A stretch of DNA of 64,000 bases from Isochrysis galbana. Lineage: Eukaryota; Haptophyta; Isochrysidales; Isochrysidaceae. The notes below the pieces were generated by a model, which searched no databases, had not been told where the DNA came from, and saw nothing but the letters and a program-made list of their open reading frames with translations. The position numbers and the translations under genes were made by a program. Numbering within the stretch: the first letter of the stretch is position 1; the number at the start of each line of letters is the position of its first letter. The stretch lies in contig CM030932.1 in NCBI GenBank assembly GCA_018136815.1, positions 1,646,793 through 1,710,792 of the forward strand. Direction: 5' to 3'. Below are positions 39,201 to 49,789 of the stretch, in pieces.

Positions 39201-39611
39201 GGTTGAGTTGTAAGCATTTACAACTTGGAAGGACACAATGACAGGAATTGAGTATACCATTAGAATGACAGGCCGCCGAGCGCCCGTGGGCAACACGCCG
39301 TCCCGGCTGTGAAGGTGCACAACTGGAGCTGTTGGTGTGCTAGCAGCCTGACCATCATCTATGCCCATGGCTGGGTTCCTTTGAGGGGGGGACAGGCCCC
39401 CATGGGCAAGAAATATCAAGGGGAAGGACTGGGGTGCTAGGAGTTGTGACCTTTGATCTATGGTCGTGGACCATGGAGCCTAAGGTCTGTAATGCAAATG
39501 GATCGAGTTCGAGAGAAAGACGGGTATGTGACGCATGGCTAGCTGCAAATTGAGCTGACCGTGCCGCCACAGAATGTACTCTTTGAATGGTAGCAGTGAC
39601 TGTGGGTGAGA
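39201..39611. other. 3' flank of ORC1, nothing recognised
   Basis: Unique-looking sequence with no supported gene. Confidence 0.4.
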
Positions 39612-42060
39612 CTAAGTACCCCACGGCAATTCCTTAAAGAAGCCTGCTTGCTGCATAGCTGCATGCCGGATGTCCTCGGGCTGGACGAGCAGGCGAACTG
39701 TCCCCGGGGTATGGGAGTCTGCAAGTAGCCGTCCGTCCTTCAAACGCCCAAGCATGTGGTGAAGTTCGGCAGGACTTGCAGGCAAGGGAGAGCCCTCTCT
39801 GCGGCAGAGGGCAGCATGATGGCCTACCAAGCGCTCAACGGCCACCTCTGCGAGCCCAGTCTTTTGCTGCTGGAGCACTATGCAGCACAGCAGCAAGAGC
39901 TGCTGCTTAGGAAGGGTGCCAATGGAACGCAGCATCNNNNNNNNNNNNNNNNNNNNNNNNNNNNNNNNNNNNNNNNNNNNNNNNNNNNNNNNNNNNNNNN
40001 NNNNNNNNNNNNNNNNNNNNNNNNNNNNNNNNNNNNACTGAGCCACGCAGTTGACGGGAGGCCTTATCGATATGTTGTAGATCGACGAAACAGGGCGTCG
40101 AGGTACCGATGAGTGATGCTGCTTTGCCTGCGTCGTAATTCTCACTGTTCTTCCCGTTAACTAGTGCTCGATCGATCTCCTCGCGCTCAGCCAGTTGAGC
40201 CGCAAGCCTGCACACTTCGAGAGCCCGCCGCACATCTCCCGAAACTGCTGCAATTTTCCTCGCGCACAGCTCGACGCCCTTCGGCTCAAACGCCTCCAAA
40301 CCTTCGAGCCTGTCTGCGATGATTGCGGCGATCTCTGAATGCGAGTATGGCATGAAGTTAATACGGCGGATCCCAAAGCGAGAGTGCACACGAGGCAGGA
40401 GGCGCTCTGGAAGATCCATAGTGTTGGAAATGCCAATGACGATGAGTGATGCGTGCGATTCTGACGCCCACTCAAACAAATTGTAAATTACTGACTGAGT
40501 TCGGGTCACCAAGTAGTCCAGCTCATCCAACAATAGCACGACAACCTCCTGCCATCGGACGATAGGGAGAGAGCCATGAGGGTTCCTTCCATCCCTAGGA
40601 AGCTTCGCAGACCAGAGTCGTGACGGAATGTTCGTGACTAAGGTGGCAATAGAAAGTATAGAAAGTGGCGATAACTGCTCGCCAGGCTTAGTGTCATCTT
40701 GGTGTGTCGGGACGAGATTAGTGACAGACTTGGGATAAATTGAGTGTCGTGTGGCGTTTATGGCCACGAATCTCAAGCATACCTGCACGCCTTTGCGCCG
40801 TCTGTCTGAGGTGGCGAAGCGCTTTTCGAGCAAAGCCAGTGCACGTTGTATTGAAACGTGTTGCCCCGTCAATCCTTCCCACAGCAGTGAATACATCTGT
40901 TGCGGTGAAGAGAGCTTCATTCCGTTCACCTCAAGTGTGCGGAAAGCCGGGAGACCTTCCTCGTGCGCCAGAATGCGTAGTGCGTGGTGAACAGTTGCCG
41001 TCTTGCCCGTGCCTGGTGTGCCAGAAATATATAGTGAGGTTCCCTGCCCTCCTGAAGCGATTGATGCACGCAGAGCCGATGTTACCTCCTCCTTCTCCTT
41101 CTCTCGGCAAGGTAATCGTGTAGGAGCTGAGTGTGGTGTGAGCAACCGGGCTGCTTCTGAAAAGCGCGAAAGCTGTCGGCCGCTGGTGCGCCTCGTAGAA
41201 GGCAACGGGTTTTGAATAGGTCTTTGAGTTCCGTTTCGGTGAATGATGGACGAGCATGTCGCCGGGCCGGCATGCAGCACTGCTTCAGACAGCGAGCAGG
41301 CGCCGTTGAGTGGCATGAACTCGCCTGTGCCCGGATGGTATTGAGCTCGGCAAACATACATGTCCTCCTCCTCATCGTCATCTCGGTCGCCCACAGGCTC
41401 GTCGAGCCATTTTTGGTACTCATCCCAGCCAAGGACTCTCACATGTCCGTCGATCGCGGCGACTGGATTATCGTCCGTGTGTACCGACTCGAAGATCTCG
41501 CGAGGATCGTGTCCAACTAGGCGACCACAAGCGGTGTGCTCTGGAGCATAGTACCATTTAAGCTCCATTTCGGCCTCGCCCGAAGCGGTCTCCCAAAAGG
41601 ATATAATGCGGCCGACGTATATGTCGTCATCTGTGCCGGACGTGGCCAATGACACGTCGTCGCCGATGTGGAAGTGCTCCTCGGCAATCGCGACGCCCTG
41701 GTAGAATCGTTCGCCCCTTATGCCAAGACACGTGGGCTTCCCAATCCACCGAAGCGGTTTCTTTTTATCCCGCGGGCTGGAAGGAGAGGCCGACGCGTCC
41801 TTCCCGTGAAATGAAGACGACGCCTTCTTCCCGTCGGCATGCGCTCCCTGTCGTGCATCAAGGCGGCGCCTGCTTTTGCAGAGCGCGGAAGTGGCTGGCT
41901 CGAAAGGCTCAGGCTTGTGTGCCTCGTCTTCGCACTTCTTTCTCTTCTTCTTCTCAATGACGGCTGAGACGTATGAGCCCGAGAAGGAGACCCAGCGCAT
42001 TCCCGCCCCTCCTGACATGCGGTGCGGCTGAGCGGCGAGTCGAGGGCTTACGCGGACCAT
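39612..42060 (-). CDS. ORC1: origin recognition complex subunit 1 (ORC1/CDC6 family) with BAH domain
   Basis: Minus strand, stop at 39612. Exon 1 is 42060-40783, exon 2 starts at 40548; the GT-AG intron (234 nt, GTATGC..GGCAG) has no stop in frame. A basic N-terminus (KKKRKK) is followed by a BAH domain at about residues 104-220 (GDDVSL, YVGRIISFWE, MELKWYYAPEHT), which binds histone tails in ORC1. The AAA+ ATPase has Walker A GTPGTGKT at 347-354, Walker B VLLLDELDYL directly after the intron, and sensor/arginine motifs (GISNTMDLPERLLPRVHSR). The BAH domain argues for ORC1 over CDC6. A 100-N gap (39937-40036) cuts the protein between the AAA+ lid and the C-terminal winged-helix part, which resumes in another frame (LPKQQLLLLCCIVLQQQK). 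The gap size is nominal. A copia element lies 93 bp upstream of the first ATG. Confidence 0.92.
39937..40036. other. assembly gap of 100 N
   Basis: Exactly 100 unknown bases, the usual placeholder for a gap of unknown size, inside the ORC1 gene. The reading frame differs across it. Confidence 0.99.
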
Positions 42061-42152
42061 TGCTGTACGAGGCAGCTAGGCGGACGAGGCGGGAGCGCGC
42101 CCGTGATTTCGCGCGCTTGCGGAAGTTGCGCGGGAGCGATAGGGAGCACACA

Positions 42153-42329
42153 TGTCTAGCCTGAGTTGTTTTGTAGGAGTGGTTCTACTCCTCCGGCTCC
42201 GGAGTACGGTGTGGCAACGTGGTATCGTCACTCGTCACCGACTCGTTTCGCTAGCTAGCCTCCAATGGTTACTCTGATCTACACCGCTCTTCTCACAGTC
42301 ACTGGGCCCAATATAGGCTGGGCCAAACA
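42153..42329 (+). repeat. 5' LTR of the copia element
   Basis: 177 bp, TG..CA ends, identical to 47664-47840. It contains an inverted repeat, GGAGTGGTTCTACTCC. Confidence 0.95.
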
Positions 42330-42837
42330 TGGTACCCCCGCCGAGAGGGCGCGATTGAGCGCGCGCACCCCAGGTCTCTTCACCCAACACAAGGTTGGAC
42401 CAATCCCAGAAACCGAACACCTTTTCACCTCCAAAGGTTTGTTCAACCCCCAAATCCAGCTCAAGGGAGCGGATGTTAGCTCTCAGATCCAGGAATGGAT
42501 CCAACAAGCACTGTCACAACCCTCGCACGGTCAACACTACGAATTCTCCGACGCACTGAGCCTCAAGACCTTTCCAAAACCATCTCTGGTTGACGGTGAC
42601 CAATTGCAGCTTTTCCCACAGTATGAAACCTTCTGTGATGGCATTACGGAGAACTCGTCTACGGCGGCCTACTGGTCGGTCTCCCTGAAATGTACGCTTA
42701 CCGCCGAAGGAGTGTGGGTCGAGTCTCACCTTCGCACGTCATTTATTTTGCTGCAGCTTCCATTGGGTTGTGGCAGCTGGACGAATTCGCTAAACCCATC
42801 TCTCAATTTTTTCATACCTCATCGACCTGCTGAGGCT

Positions 42838-45800
42838 ATGATGCCTCCCCATGAGCACAACTCGGCGCCGAATGCAACCCCATACTCCTCGCCGGACCCG
42901 ACGCGTCAACATCAACAACAAATACAACAACCCGATATTGAAATTGATTCCCAAGTTGATTGTGCATTTATGATGGGAGAGTCTAACTTGGATGACTATG
43001 ACTCCCGCAAGTTTCGTTGTCGACCATTCGACGGCACTCCTGGCCGTCCTTTTGAGCTCTTCTGCCGCGACTTTGGCAACGCGTTCTCACGAGACTACAT
43101 TGGTGATGCGGACCTCACGACCTGTATGTTGGGACTTGACGTTGGGGGCTATATTGAACAGGACCCTAGCGCTGACCGAGCGATCTTCGGTGGACTGCCA
43201 ATGTTTCAATTTCACAATGCTGATGGGTCGGTTAGGACGGCAGCAAGGCAGCAACTCAATGACCACATTAAAAGGAAGAGGATCTTGTTCTCCTACCTTA
43301 TGGAGCACATCTCTAACTCTAACATACGCGAGATGCTAACGTCCCAGGCTCCTCATGATGGGGCTAAAGCGTATAGGATCCTCTATCAGCAATGTCATCA
43401 AGATGTCGACGACCTCACATTAATGGAGCATGATGTTGAGTGGGACTCAGTCTCCCTCCTCATGATCGGTATTAATGAACACTCCATTACCAACCTTATC
43501 GCGCATCTTCATAGTCTCAATGCGAAAAGGCCCTCAAATAAACAAAAATCGAACGATCAACTAGTCATCAAAGTTCTCTCTTGCATCACACCGGACATAT
43601 CTGAGTCTTTGGCTCACAAATGTCAAGAAGAGATAGCTGCTCCTCCCTCTCAGCGCAAGTATTGGTCTAACAACGAGAGGGATGCGCTCAAACTCAAAGC
43701 TGATTTACAACCTCTATGGAAGATCAAATTCAATCAAGGAGCCATATCAATTCCGAAGGAAGGAGGCAGGCGGGCGACAGGTGGTGGTGTCCGTCCCGAT
43801 GCCTCATACTCGAAAGAAACGGCACTAGTGGCGAAGTCGGAACCTCCGCCACAAAGGGCCATCCTGACGTCTAGCCAGGCACTAAAGGCGGCTAGGTGCT
43901 ATCGCTGTCAAGGTTCTGGGCATCAGGCGAACGTGTGTCCAACTCCGGCTGATCACTCCGTCACTATCCACGATTGGATAGCCGCCCTGCAGTCCCATAC
44001 CGCCACACGGGCAAAAGCGAGTCGAGGAAGGGGCAAAGGTAACAATTCACAACACACAAAGCAAGGGCGAGGCCGAGGAAACTCGGCCTACGTGTTATCT
44101 GATGCCACTGAGGCGAATGATTCTAATACTAATACTACCAACGCGCCTTCCGACGCCGTCCACTTGGCCGCTGGGGATGAATGGAGTGACATTATTGACG
44201 ACACCGCCTTTGCTGTTCAGACCTCGAATCTATCAGTTTCATACCCGCCCGGAGACGGAATCGAACCCTCATCCTCATCGCTTTATTGTTATTGTTTGCG
44301 AGGCTGTTTACATAACATCCGGGCTCTCCTTCGGCGAATGTTAGCTTGGTTTCAGAATGCATATCCGTGTACGGCCGGCCTCGACACCGCGCTGCTCTCA
44401 CACTCAGCCAACGCCCGGCAGCTATCCTTCATAGTTGATTGTGGGGCCACGAAACACTGTATTGCCGATGAGACCGAACTAGACCGTGTCACTGATGACA
44501 ACCCGGGCACCTTCATAGTTATTGGCGACGGACGCCGCCTACCCATCTCCAAAATTGGCGACATGACAATCGTTGTTGATACGCGCCTTCGTCTCGCGGA
44601 CGGTGCCTATGTCCATAGGTGTGTCCCCGTCCGCCTCACCGGGGTCAGGGTTGTCCCTGGCCTAGCGGCTAGGCTCTTCAGCTGTCGAGCTGGGTATGAG
44701 AACGATAACATCTCCACATTTCTAAACCAAGAGTGCCATCTCCAATTACCCGGTGGGGAATTGGCCTCTATGGCTGCTTCAGGCCATCACTACATTCTCA
44801 ATTTCGACACTGCTCTGGCCGCCATCGCAGATACTAATGACGAGCCGCCGTCTCCATACTTGTGGCATGCTAGGCTCGGCCATTTCAACGTTCACCGAAT
44901 TCGTTCTGCCATGCTCTCGAGAGGAGTCTCCAATGCCCACGCTTCAACCCAGAAGTTAGATTGTAAAGCATGCTTTGAAAACCAACGCCGCTCGCCGCAC
45001 AAAAGAATCCCGCCCAATACACAACAATACAAACATTTCGGCGAGAAAGTTGTATCTGATACATGCGGGCCTTTCCCTCCCTCGCCGTCTGGACTTCGTT
45101 TTGCTATCATCTTCATTGACATGTACTCACGGCTCGCGGCTGTTTACTTCCTGAAGCACAAATCTTCTTCCGATGTCCTCCTTGCAGCTCAGACGTATGT
45201 CGGGGACCACGCCTATCTTCTAACTAAAACGTCCATACCGGGCGTTGTTGATCAATGGCACACGGATAATGGCACCGAATTCACTGCGTCATCAATCGAC
45301 GCTTTCTGCTCGGAGCTCGGCATTCGTCGTTCCTTTTCTATTGCAGACTCCCCACAGACCAATGGAATCGCGGAGAGAGGCTGGGGGGTATTGCTCCGCA
45401 GCATGCGCGTCATGTTGGCGCATGCGGGTCACGATGTTTTCTTCACCACCTTGTGGCCTTTTCTCATGTCACAGGCGGTTGCTATCTCGAATTCTCTCCC
45501 ATCCTATGCATTCTCTCCGCCCGAAGTTCCGTGGGGCAGAGCAGACCCCCGACGCCCTCCCACTCCGCTGACTCGTTTTCGCGTAATGCTTTGCGATTGC
45601 TTCGTACATGTTGCAGACCCTGTTCCCAAGCTTGCTCCTCGGCGCTTCCCCGCAGTACATCTCGGCTGGGACGCTCGTCGTCGTGGTTTCTTCGTATATA
45701 TACCCTCGCTTCGTAGAATAACCACTGCCGTTGACGTATGCTTTCAGGAATCTTCTTTCACGTCCTTCGCTGAGGTCTCCCGCCGTTCTTCGCCCGCAAT

Positions 45801-46203
45801 GCCCCCCCCCTCGTCCGTCGCGCCACCGATGGTGCCTCCCTCCCCACCCCATCACGCCGACTCTCCGCACTCGAACGAGCCCCGCCGCCGCTCCTGCCAT
45901 CCTCGGCCGTCACCCCCGCCGGCACCGACCCTCTCGCTGCTGCCACCTCGTCATCTGCGACCGCTTCGGTCGTGGGGGAGTCATCCATGTCTGTGTCTCC
46001 AGAAATTGCACAGGCACTCATGGCAGCAACTCCTACTGGACCCATCCCAGAGCCCCGGTCGTTCAAGGAGGCCGTCAGCGACCCAGTTTATGCAGAGAAA
46101 TGGCGTGAGGCGATGCAGGAGGATGTCACCGGGAAGTATGAGACCAACAGGGCCTGGAAACTGGTCAAGGCAGAAGAGATCCCTGCTGGACGCAAACCAA
46201 TGA
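42838..46203 (+). CDS. copia gag, protease and integrase part of the polyprotein
   Basis: The frame is open from within the 5' LTR, but MMPPHEHNSAPN at 42838 is a plausible gag start. Gag is followed by a CCHC zinc knuckle (CYRCQGSGHQANVC, about 43897), as in nucleocapsids. Protease shows IVDCGATKHCI (about 44433), with Cys where DSGA or DTGA is usual. The integrase zinc-binding region has LWHARLGHFNVHR and CKACFENQRR. The integrase core has VSDTCGPFP (first Asp), WHTDNGTEF (second Asp) and TNGIAERGW (Glu). Past about 45810 the frame turns into a meaningless Pro/Arg-rich tail; the real continuation is one base back. A run of nine C at 45802-45810 is the probable slip point. Confidence 0.9.
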   Translation: MMPPHEHNSAPNATPYSSPDPTRQHQQQIQQPDIEIDSQVDCAFMMGESNLDDYDSRKFRCRPFDGTPGRPFELFCRDFGNAFSRDYIGDADLTTCMLGLDVGGYIEQDPSADRAIFGGLPMFQFHNADGSVRTAARQQLNDHIKRKRILFSYLMEHISNSNIREMLTSQAPHDGAKAYRILYQQCHQDVDDLTLMEHDVEWDSVSLLMIGINEHSITNLIAHLHSLNAKRPSNKQKSNDQLVIKVLSCITPDISESLAHKCQEEIAAPPSQRKYWSNNERDALKLKADLQPLWKIKFNQGAISIPKEGGRRATGGGVRPDASYSKETALVAKSEPPPQRAILTSSQALKAARCYRCQGSGHQANVCPTPADHSVTIHDWIAALQSHTATRAKASRGRGKGNNSQHTKQGRGRGNSAYVLSDATEANDSNTNTTNAPSDAVHLAAGDEWSDIIDDTAFAVQTSNLSVSYPPGDGIEPSSSSLYCYCLRGCLHNIRALLRRMLAWFQNAYPCTAGLDTALLSHSANARQLSFIVDCGATKHCIADETELDRVTDDNPGTFIVIGDGRRLPISKIGDMTIVVDTRLRLADGAYVHRCVPVRLTGVRVVPGLAARLFSCRAGYENDNISTFLNQECHLQLPGGELASMAASGHHYILNFDTALAAIADTNDEPPSPYLWHARLGHFNVHRIRSAMLSRGVSNAHASTQKLDCKACFENQRRSPHKRIPPNTQQYKHFGEKVVSDTCGPFPPSPSGLRFAIIFIDMYSRLAAVYFLKHKSSSDVLLAAQTYVGDHAYLLTKTSIPGVVDQWHTDNGTEFTASSIDAFCSELGIRRSFSIADSPQTNGIAERGWGVLLRSMRVMLAHAGHDVFFTTLWPFLMSQAVAISNSLPSYAFSPPEVPWGRADPRRPPTPLTRFRVMLCDCFVHVADPVPKLAPRRFPAVHLGWDARRRGFFVYIPSLRRITTAVDVCFQESSFTSFAEVSRRSSPAMPPPSSVAPPMVPPSPPHHADSPHSNEPRRRSCHPRPSPPPAPTLSLLPPRHLRPLRSWGSHPCLCLQKLHRHSWQQLLLDPSQSPGRSRRPSATQFMQRNGVRRCRRMSPGSMRPTGPGNWSRQKRSLLDANQ

Positions 46204-47627
46204 AAGGTAAGTGGGTGTACAAGGTCAAGTACAACCCGGACGGCTCTGTTGAGCGCTTCAAGGCCAGATGGGTTGCATGTGGCTACAGCCAGGTGCCAGG
46301 GGTCGACTTCACCGAAACCTTCTGCGGGACACTGCGACATGAGAGTTCTAGGATCTTCTTAGCTCTCACCAATGAAGCAGATGACGATCTTTTGGAAATA
46401 GACACCGTGAAGGCGTTCTCGTCAGCTGATATGGATGGAAACCCGCTCTACATAGTCCAACCAACCGGATTTGAGGACCCGAATTATGCTGCATGCTTGT
46501 TACTTGCGCCGCTTGAGGGCACGAAACAAGCTGGCTACCAATACATGATCACCAATACGGCTACTCTCACCAAAATTGGCTTCCAACAATCTGTTGTTGA
46601 ACCTAATTTCTTCAAGCGTCAGAACGAAGATGGCTCCACTATCTACTTAGCCTTGTATGTTGACAACATGCTGGTCAGATTTCCCAAGGGGCGCCGAGGA
46701 TTAGTCGACGAATTTATCTGTCAATACTCCAAAAGGTTTAATGTAAGCATCATTGGTGAGCCTTCTCGATTCCTTGGCTTTGAAATCACCCGTCATCGGT
46801 CGGTCCGTGAGATAACTCTATGCCAAACCAAATACATTGAAGAGGTAGCTACCAATTTCCTAAGCGAACGCACAAGCAAATCATTCACCACTCCCATATG
46901 TCAGTCGCGAATTGAAGAATTTCACAAGCTATCGGGAGCTAACTCAGACGTCGACAGGTCTCGTATGCGATCTAAGTCCTACCTGCAACTTATGGGTTCG
47001 CTGTTATGGGTAACCATCACTCGCCCAGACATCTCGTTTCATGTCTCTTTCCTTTGCCAGTTTATGCAGGACCCGTCTCCCCAAAATTATGACGCCGCCC
47101 TCAGTGTTGTCAGCTATCTTCATCATACCAAAAACCTTGGACTCACCTACGAAGGATCAAAAGGGACTCTGGAAGTATATGCTGACTCATCTTGGGGCTC
47201 TTTAGCCAAACCCTTTGCCGGCTACACCATCAAGTATGGGGGAGCATCGATTTCATACCAATCCAAGAAACTCAAGCTAGTCGCCCAATCATCTGCTGAA
47301 GCTGAAACCGCTGTATATGCGCTAGCCGCTCGGAACCTTCAATTTACTCTCCATCTGTTTGAATTTCTTGACAACCCCCAGCAACTTCCAATCCGCATCT
47401 TCACTGACAACTCAGCGACTCGTGACTCGATCAAGAACCCCGGAGTAACGGCTCGTACTCGCCACTATGTTCGCTGGCTGCTATATGCTCGAGAACAATT
47501 TCTCCATCACATCTCTGTCCCACACTGGATATCTACTTCGATGATGACCGCCGACATTTTTACTAAATGCCTTGACAAGAACACCTTCCTCCGTCACCGT
47601 TCTTCCCTTCTCAATGAAAAAGTTTGA
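45810..47627 (+). CDS. copia reverse transcriptase and RNase H part of the polyprotein
   Basis: Starts in an Ala/Ser/Thr-rich linker, then the conserved block WREAMQEDVTGKYETNRAWK, WVYKVKYNPDGSVERFKARW and IDTVKAFSSADMDG. The catalytic box reads LALYVDNMLV (46656-46667 encodes YVDN), where YVDD is expected. The second Asp binds metal, so this copy is probably catalytically dead. RNase H follows, with YADSSWGSLA, SSAEAETAVYALAARNL, FTDNSATRDS and MTADIFTKCL. The stop at 47625 lies 37 bp before the 3' LTR. Confidence 0.9.
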   Translation, partial: LVRRATDGASLPTPSRRLSALERAPPPLLPSSAVTPAGTDPLAAATSSSATASVVGESSMSVSPEIAQALMAATPTGPIPEPRSFKEAVSDPVYAEKWREAMQEDVTGKYETNRAWKLVKAEEIPAGRKPMKGKWVYKVKYNPDGSVERFKARWVACGYSQVPGVDFTETFCGTLRHESSRIFLALTNEADDDLLEIDTVKAFSSADMDGNPLYIVQPTGFEDPNYAACLLLAPLEGTKQAGYQYMITNTATLTKIGFQQSVVEPNFFKRQNEDGSTIYLALYVDNMLVRFPKGRRGLVDEFICQYSKRFNVSIIGEPSRFLGFEITRHRSVREITLCQTKYIEEVATNFLSERTSKSFTTPICQSRIEEFHKLSGANSDVDRSRMRSKSYLQLMGSLLWVTITRPDISFHVSFLCQFMQDPSPQNYDAALSVVSYLHHTKNLGLTYEGSKGTLEVYADSSWGSLAKPFAGYTIKYGGASISYQSKKLKLVAQSSAEAETAVYALAARNLQFTLHLFEFLDNPQQLPIRIFTDNSATRDSIKNPGVTARTRHYVRWLLYAREQFLHHISVPHWISTSMMTADIFTKCLDKNTFLRHRSSLLNEKV

Positions 47628-47663
47628 GTTTGTGCAGCGATATCGAATATCGCTGTGGGGGAG

Positions 47664-47840
47664 TGTCTAGCCTGAGTTGTTTTGTAGGAGTGGTTCTACT
47701 CCTCCGGCTCCGGAGTACGGTGTGGCAACGTGGTATCGTCACTCGTCACCGACTCGTTTCGCTAGCTAGCCTCCAATGGTTACTCTGATCTACACCGCTC
47801 TTCTCACAGTCACTGGGCCCAATATAGGCTGGGCCAAACA
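47664..47840 (+). repeat. 3' LTR of the copia element
   Basis: Identical to the 5' LTR; ACACA follows. Confidence 0.95.
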
Positions 47841-47987
47841 ACACAGGCGCGATGGCCCGATAGATGTGCGAGTTTTCTTGTTACGCTGATAATTTTCTCT
47901 TCTTTCTCTCGCGCGCGGTCAAAAGGCGCGGACATGCGCCGAGTGGACGCGGGCAGGTGGTGCGCAGGATCTGCAGGGACCCACCCC

Positions 47988-48190
47988 CTCCCGTGCAGCA
48001 GCTCCATATCGCGGTGTTGCTGAGGCAACCACCGCGGCTTGTGCGAGGCAGAGCGCCATAGCCGCTCGCAGCGCAGATCCCGATATCGATATCGCGGGAT
48101 AAATTGGATAAATTTCTCTCTACACTCTAAATTCACACACGCGCACATTCACATTAGCACGCGAGACACTAATAGGAATCATGCAGAGAG
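47988..48190 (-). repeat. R3 dispersed repeat, copy 4, inverted
   Basis: ATCGCGGTGTTGCTGAGGCA then ACCACCGCGGCTTGTGCGAG (the hairpin, here with a changed loop), followed by the CGCGCACATTCACA block seen inverted in copy 1. Confidence 0.75.
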
Positions 48191-48356
48191 CGCGCTAGGA
48201 ATTACGTGCGAGAGAGAGGGAAACGTTCGAACGGGCTGCTACGCGGAGGGGAGAGGGAGAGGGGAGTTGTATTCAATATTAGTATATTAGTATTGCACAT
48301 TGCACACGCGCGAGCAATAAATATAAATATGATGCATCAGGTGCAAGTGTATGAGA

Positions 48357-48840
48357 CAATAATAAAAATAAAACAATTGAGCGTTAGTACCACTACTCCC
48401 CCTAGCCCGGTACGATCACGACATCTCTCAGCGCACTTGCACGTACGCCTTGACACGTGCTATACCTATGCACCCCTTCTAAGTCTAACTAATTAATCTC
48501 CCCCCTCGCCCCCCGCAGACCCCCGGCTCCCATTCTAACTCCCCACAAGTTATAATGGGGAAAAACCTAGTGAGGCGAACTACTGATCTACGTCGGGCGA
48601 CTCACCACAAGGAAAAGCGGGGGGGGGGGGGGGGGCGCTCGTCAATCAACAAGAACGGCCCTTACCAGCTTACCAGCTCGCGCCCTGCGCAAGCTGTTCT
48701 CACTGCACTCCATCGGGGGGGGGTGCAAAACCCCCCCTCTCCCTCTTTGCTCCACTCTCACCCATCGTTGTCCCTGCGGCGCGTCGCCATGCGCGCGCCT
48801 GGGCCTGCTCTCAGGGGTCAGGGGTCAGGGGTCCTTTGAG
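48357..48840 (-). repeat. R1, 3' half, inverted
   Basis: Reads inverted: the AT-rich tail, GAGCGTTAGTACCACTACT, CCCGGTAC, then ACTCCCCACAAGTTATAATG and the GGGCGACTCACC block. It ends at a triple GGGGTCA repeat at 48817-48835. Confidence 0.75.
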
Positions 48841-49016
48841 GGCTCCCACAGGCCACAGGGTCAGCAAGGGCAGCTCAGGGGGCAATGGAGGTTGGGGCTC
48901 AGCCCCTGCCTGGCCCTGGTCCCCTCTGCGGGCCGGACACCGGGCCGATGACCAAGAACGGTCTCGCAGCGCGCCCGGGCTCAGTTCGAAGTTGGGCTCT
49001 CCAGGCCTCCGGTCAA

Positions 49017-49365
49017 CTACTTTTATAAGTAGGAGGCCAATGGGGGCCTCGCGCCCCCCTCTCTCCATCGCAGACACCCCTTGCTTGGGTGGGTGGGCCT
49101 ACACAATCAACCTCAGCCCCTGCCTGCTGGTAGGGGCTGAGCTGACATCTGACATCACACTGGTACCTGACCCTCGCCGAGCGCGCGCCGCGCGCCGCAC
49201 GCACTCGCCTGCACTGGCCCTCGCTCGTACTGACCCCCCCACCACCACTGAGCCACAGACCACCAAGGCCGCCAAGAGGGCACCCCCAGGGCCAGCGAGG
49301 CGAGCGAGGGAGAGGCAGGAGAGGAGGAGAGGCCAGGGGCACTGCCCCAGCCTCCACTAGGCCTT
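49017..49365 (+). repeat. R1, 5' half with perfect H1
   Basis: C-TACTT-TTAT-AAGTA-G (49017-49032), GAGGCCAATGGGGGCCTCGC, then H3 (CAGCCCCTGCC..GTAGGGGCTG, 49117-49141) and the GCGAGGGAGAGGCAGG block. A family C island begins at its end. Confidence 0.8.
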
Positions 49366-49480
49366 GGTAAAAATATGTGACATATTGAACTACATAGTAG
49401 TATTTGGGTCAACTTTTCCAAATTACATATCATTACATTTTTGCGCATATTTCACATATTTACTGCATATTTGGGCGTGG
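49365..49480. repeat. word island, family C, second locus
   Basis: TAGGCCTTGGTAAAAATATG start (compare 36939), then CATATT, ACATAT and GCATATTTG words; less regular than the first. Confidence 0.5.
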
Positions 49481-49789
49481 GGAGGGGGGTTTACAAACTA
49501 ACTAGCTAGCGTCTAGCGTACGAAGGACAAGGGCACGGGCACACGCCTGGTAGGAGGTAGGTAGTAGGGGGTGGCAAAAAAAATTTGAAACAACAGTTGT
49601 TTCCGCTGTTTGTACGGCGTGAGGTAGGCGTGCTAGTGTTGCTATGCTCTATCTACTTCCCAACCTTCCCTTACACCCCCCCTCCCTTCCCCTCCCCCAC
49701 CACCAAGGTCCAAGGTTCCTCGAGGCGGAATCCCTAGTTATGTGTATGTGGTTATGTGTTATATGCGTGTTATGTTGTATTCAGGCCTT

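Larger units (their letters stand above)
42153..47840 (+). mobile_element. full-length Ty1/copia retrotransposon, 5.7 kb, recent insertion
   Basis: Two 177-bp LTRs (42153-42329 and 47664-47840) are identical base for base as far as I can read. They start TGTCTAGCC and end GGGCCAAACA. ACACA lies directly outside both ends (42148-42152, 47841-47845), a 5-bp target duplication. TGGTACCCCC after the 5' LTR is the likely primer-binding site, and GTGGGGGAG before the 3' LTR the polypurine tract. Gene order is gag, protease, integrase, reverse transcriptase, RNase H, which defines the copia group. The frame shifts once between integrase and reverse transcriptase. Confidence 0.95.
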
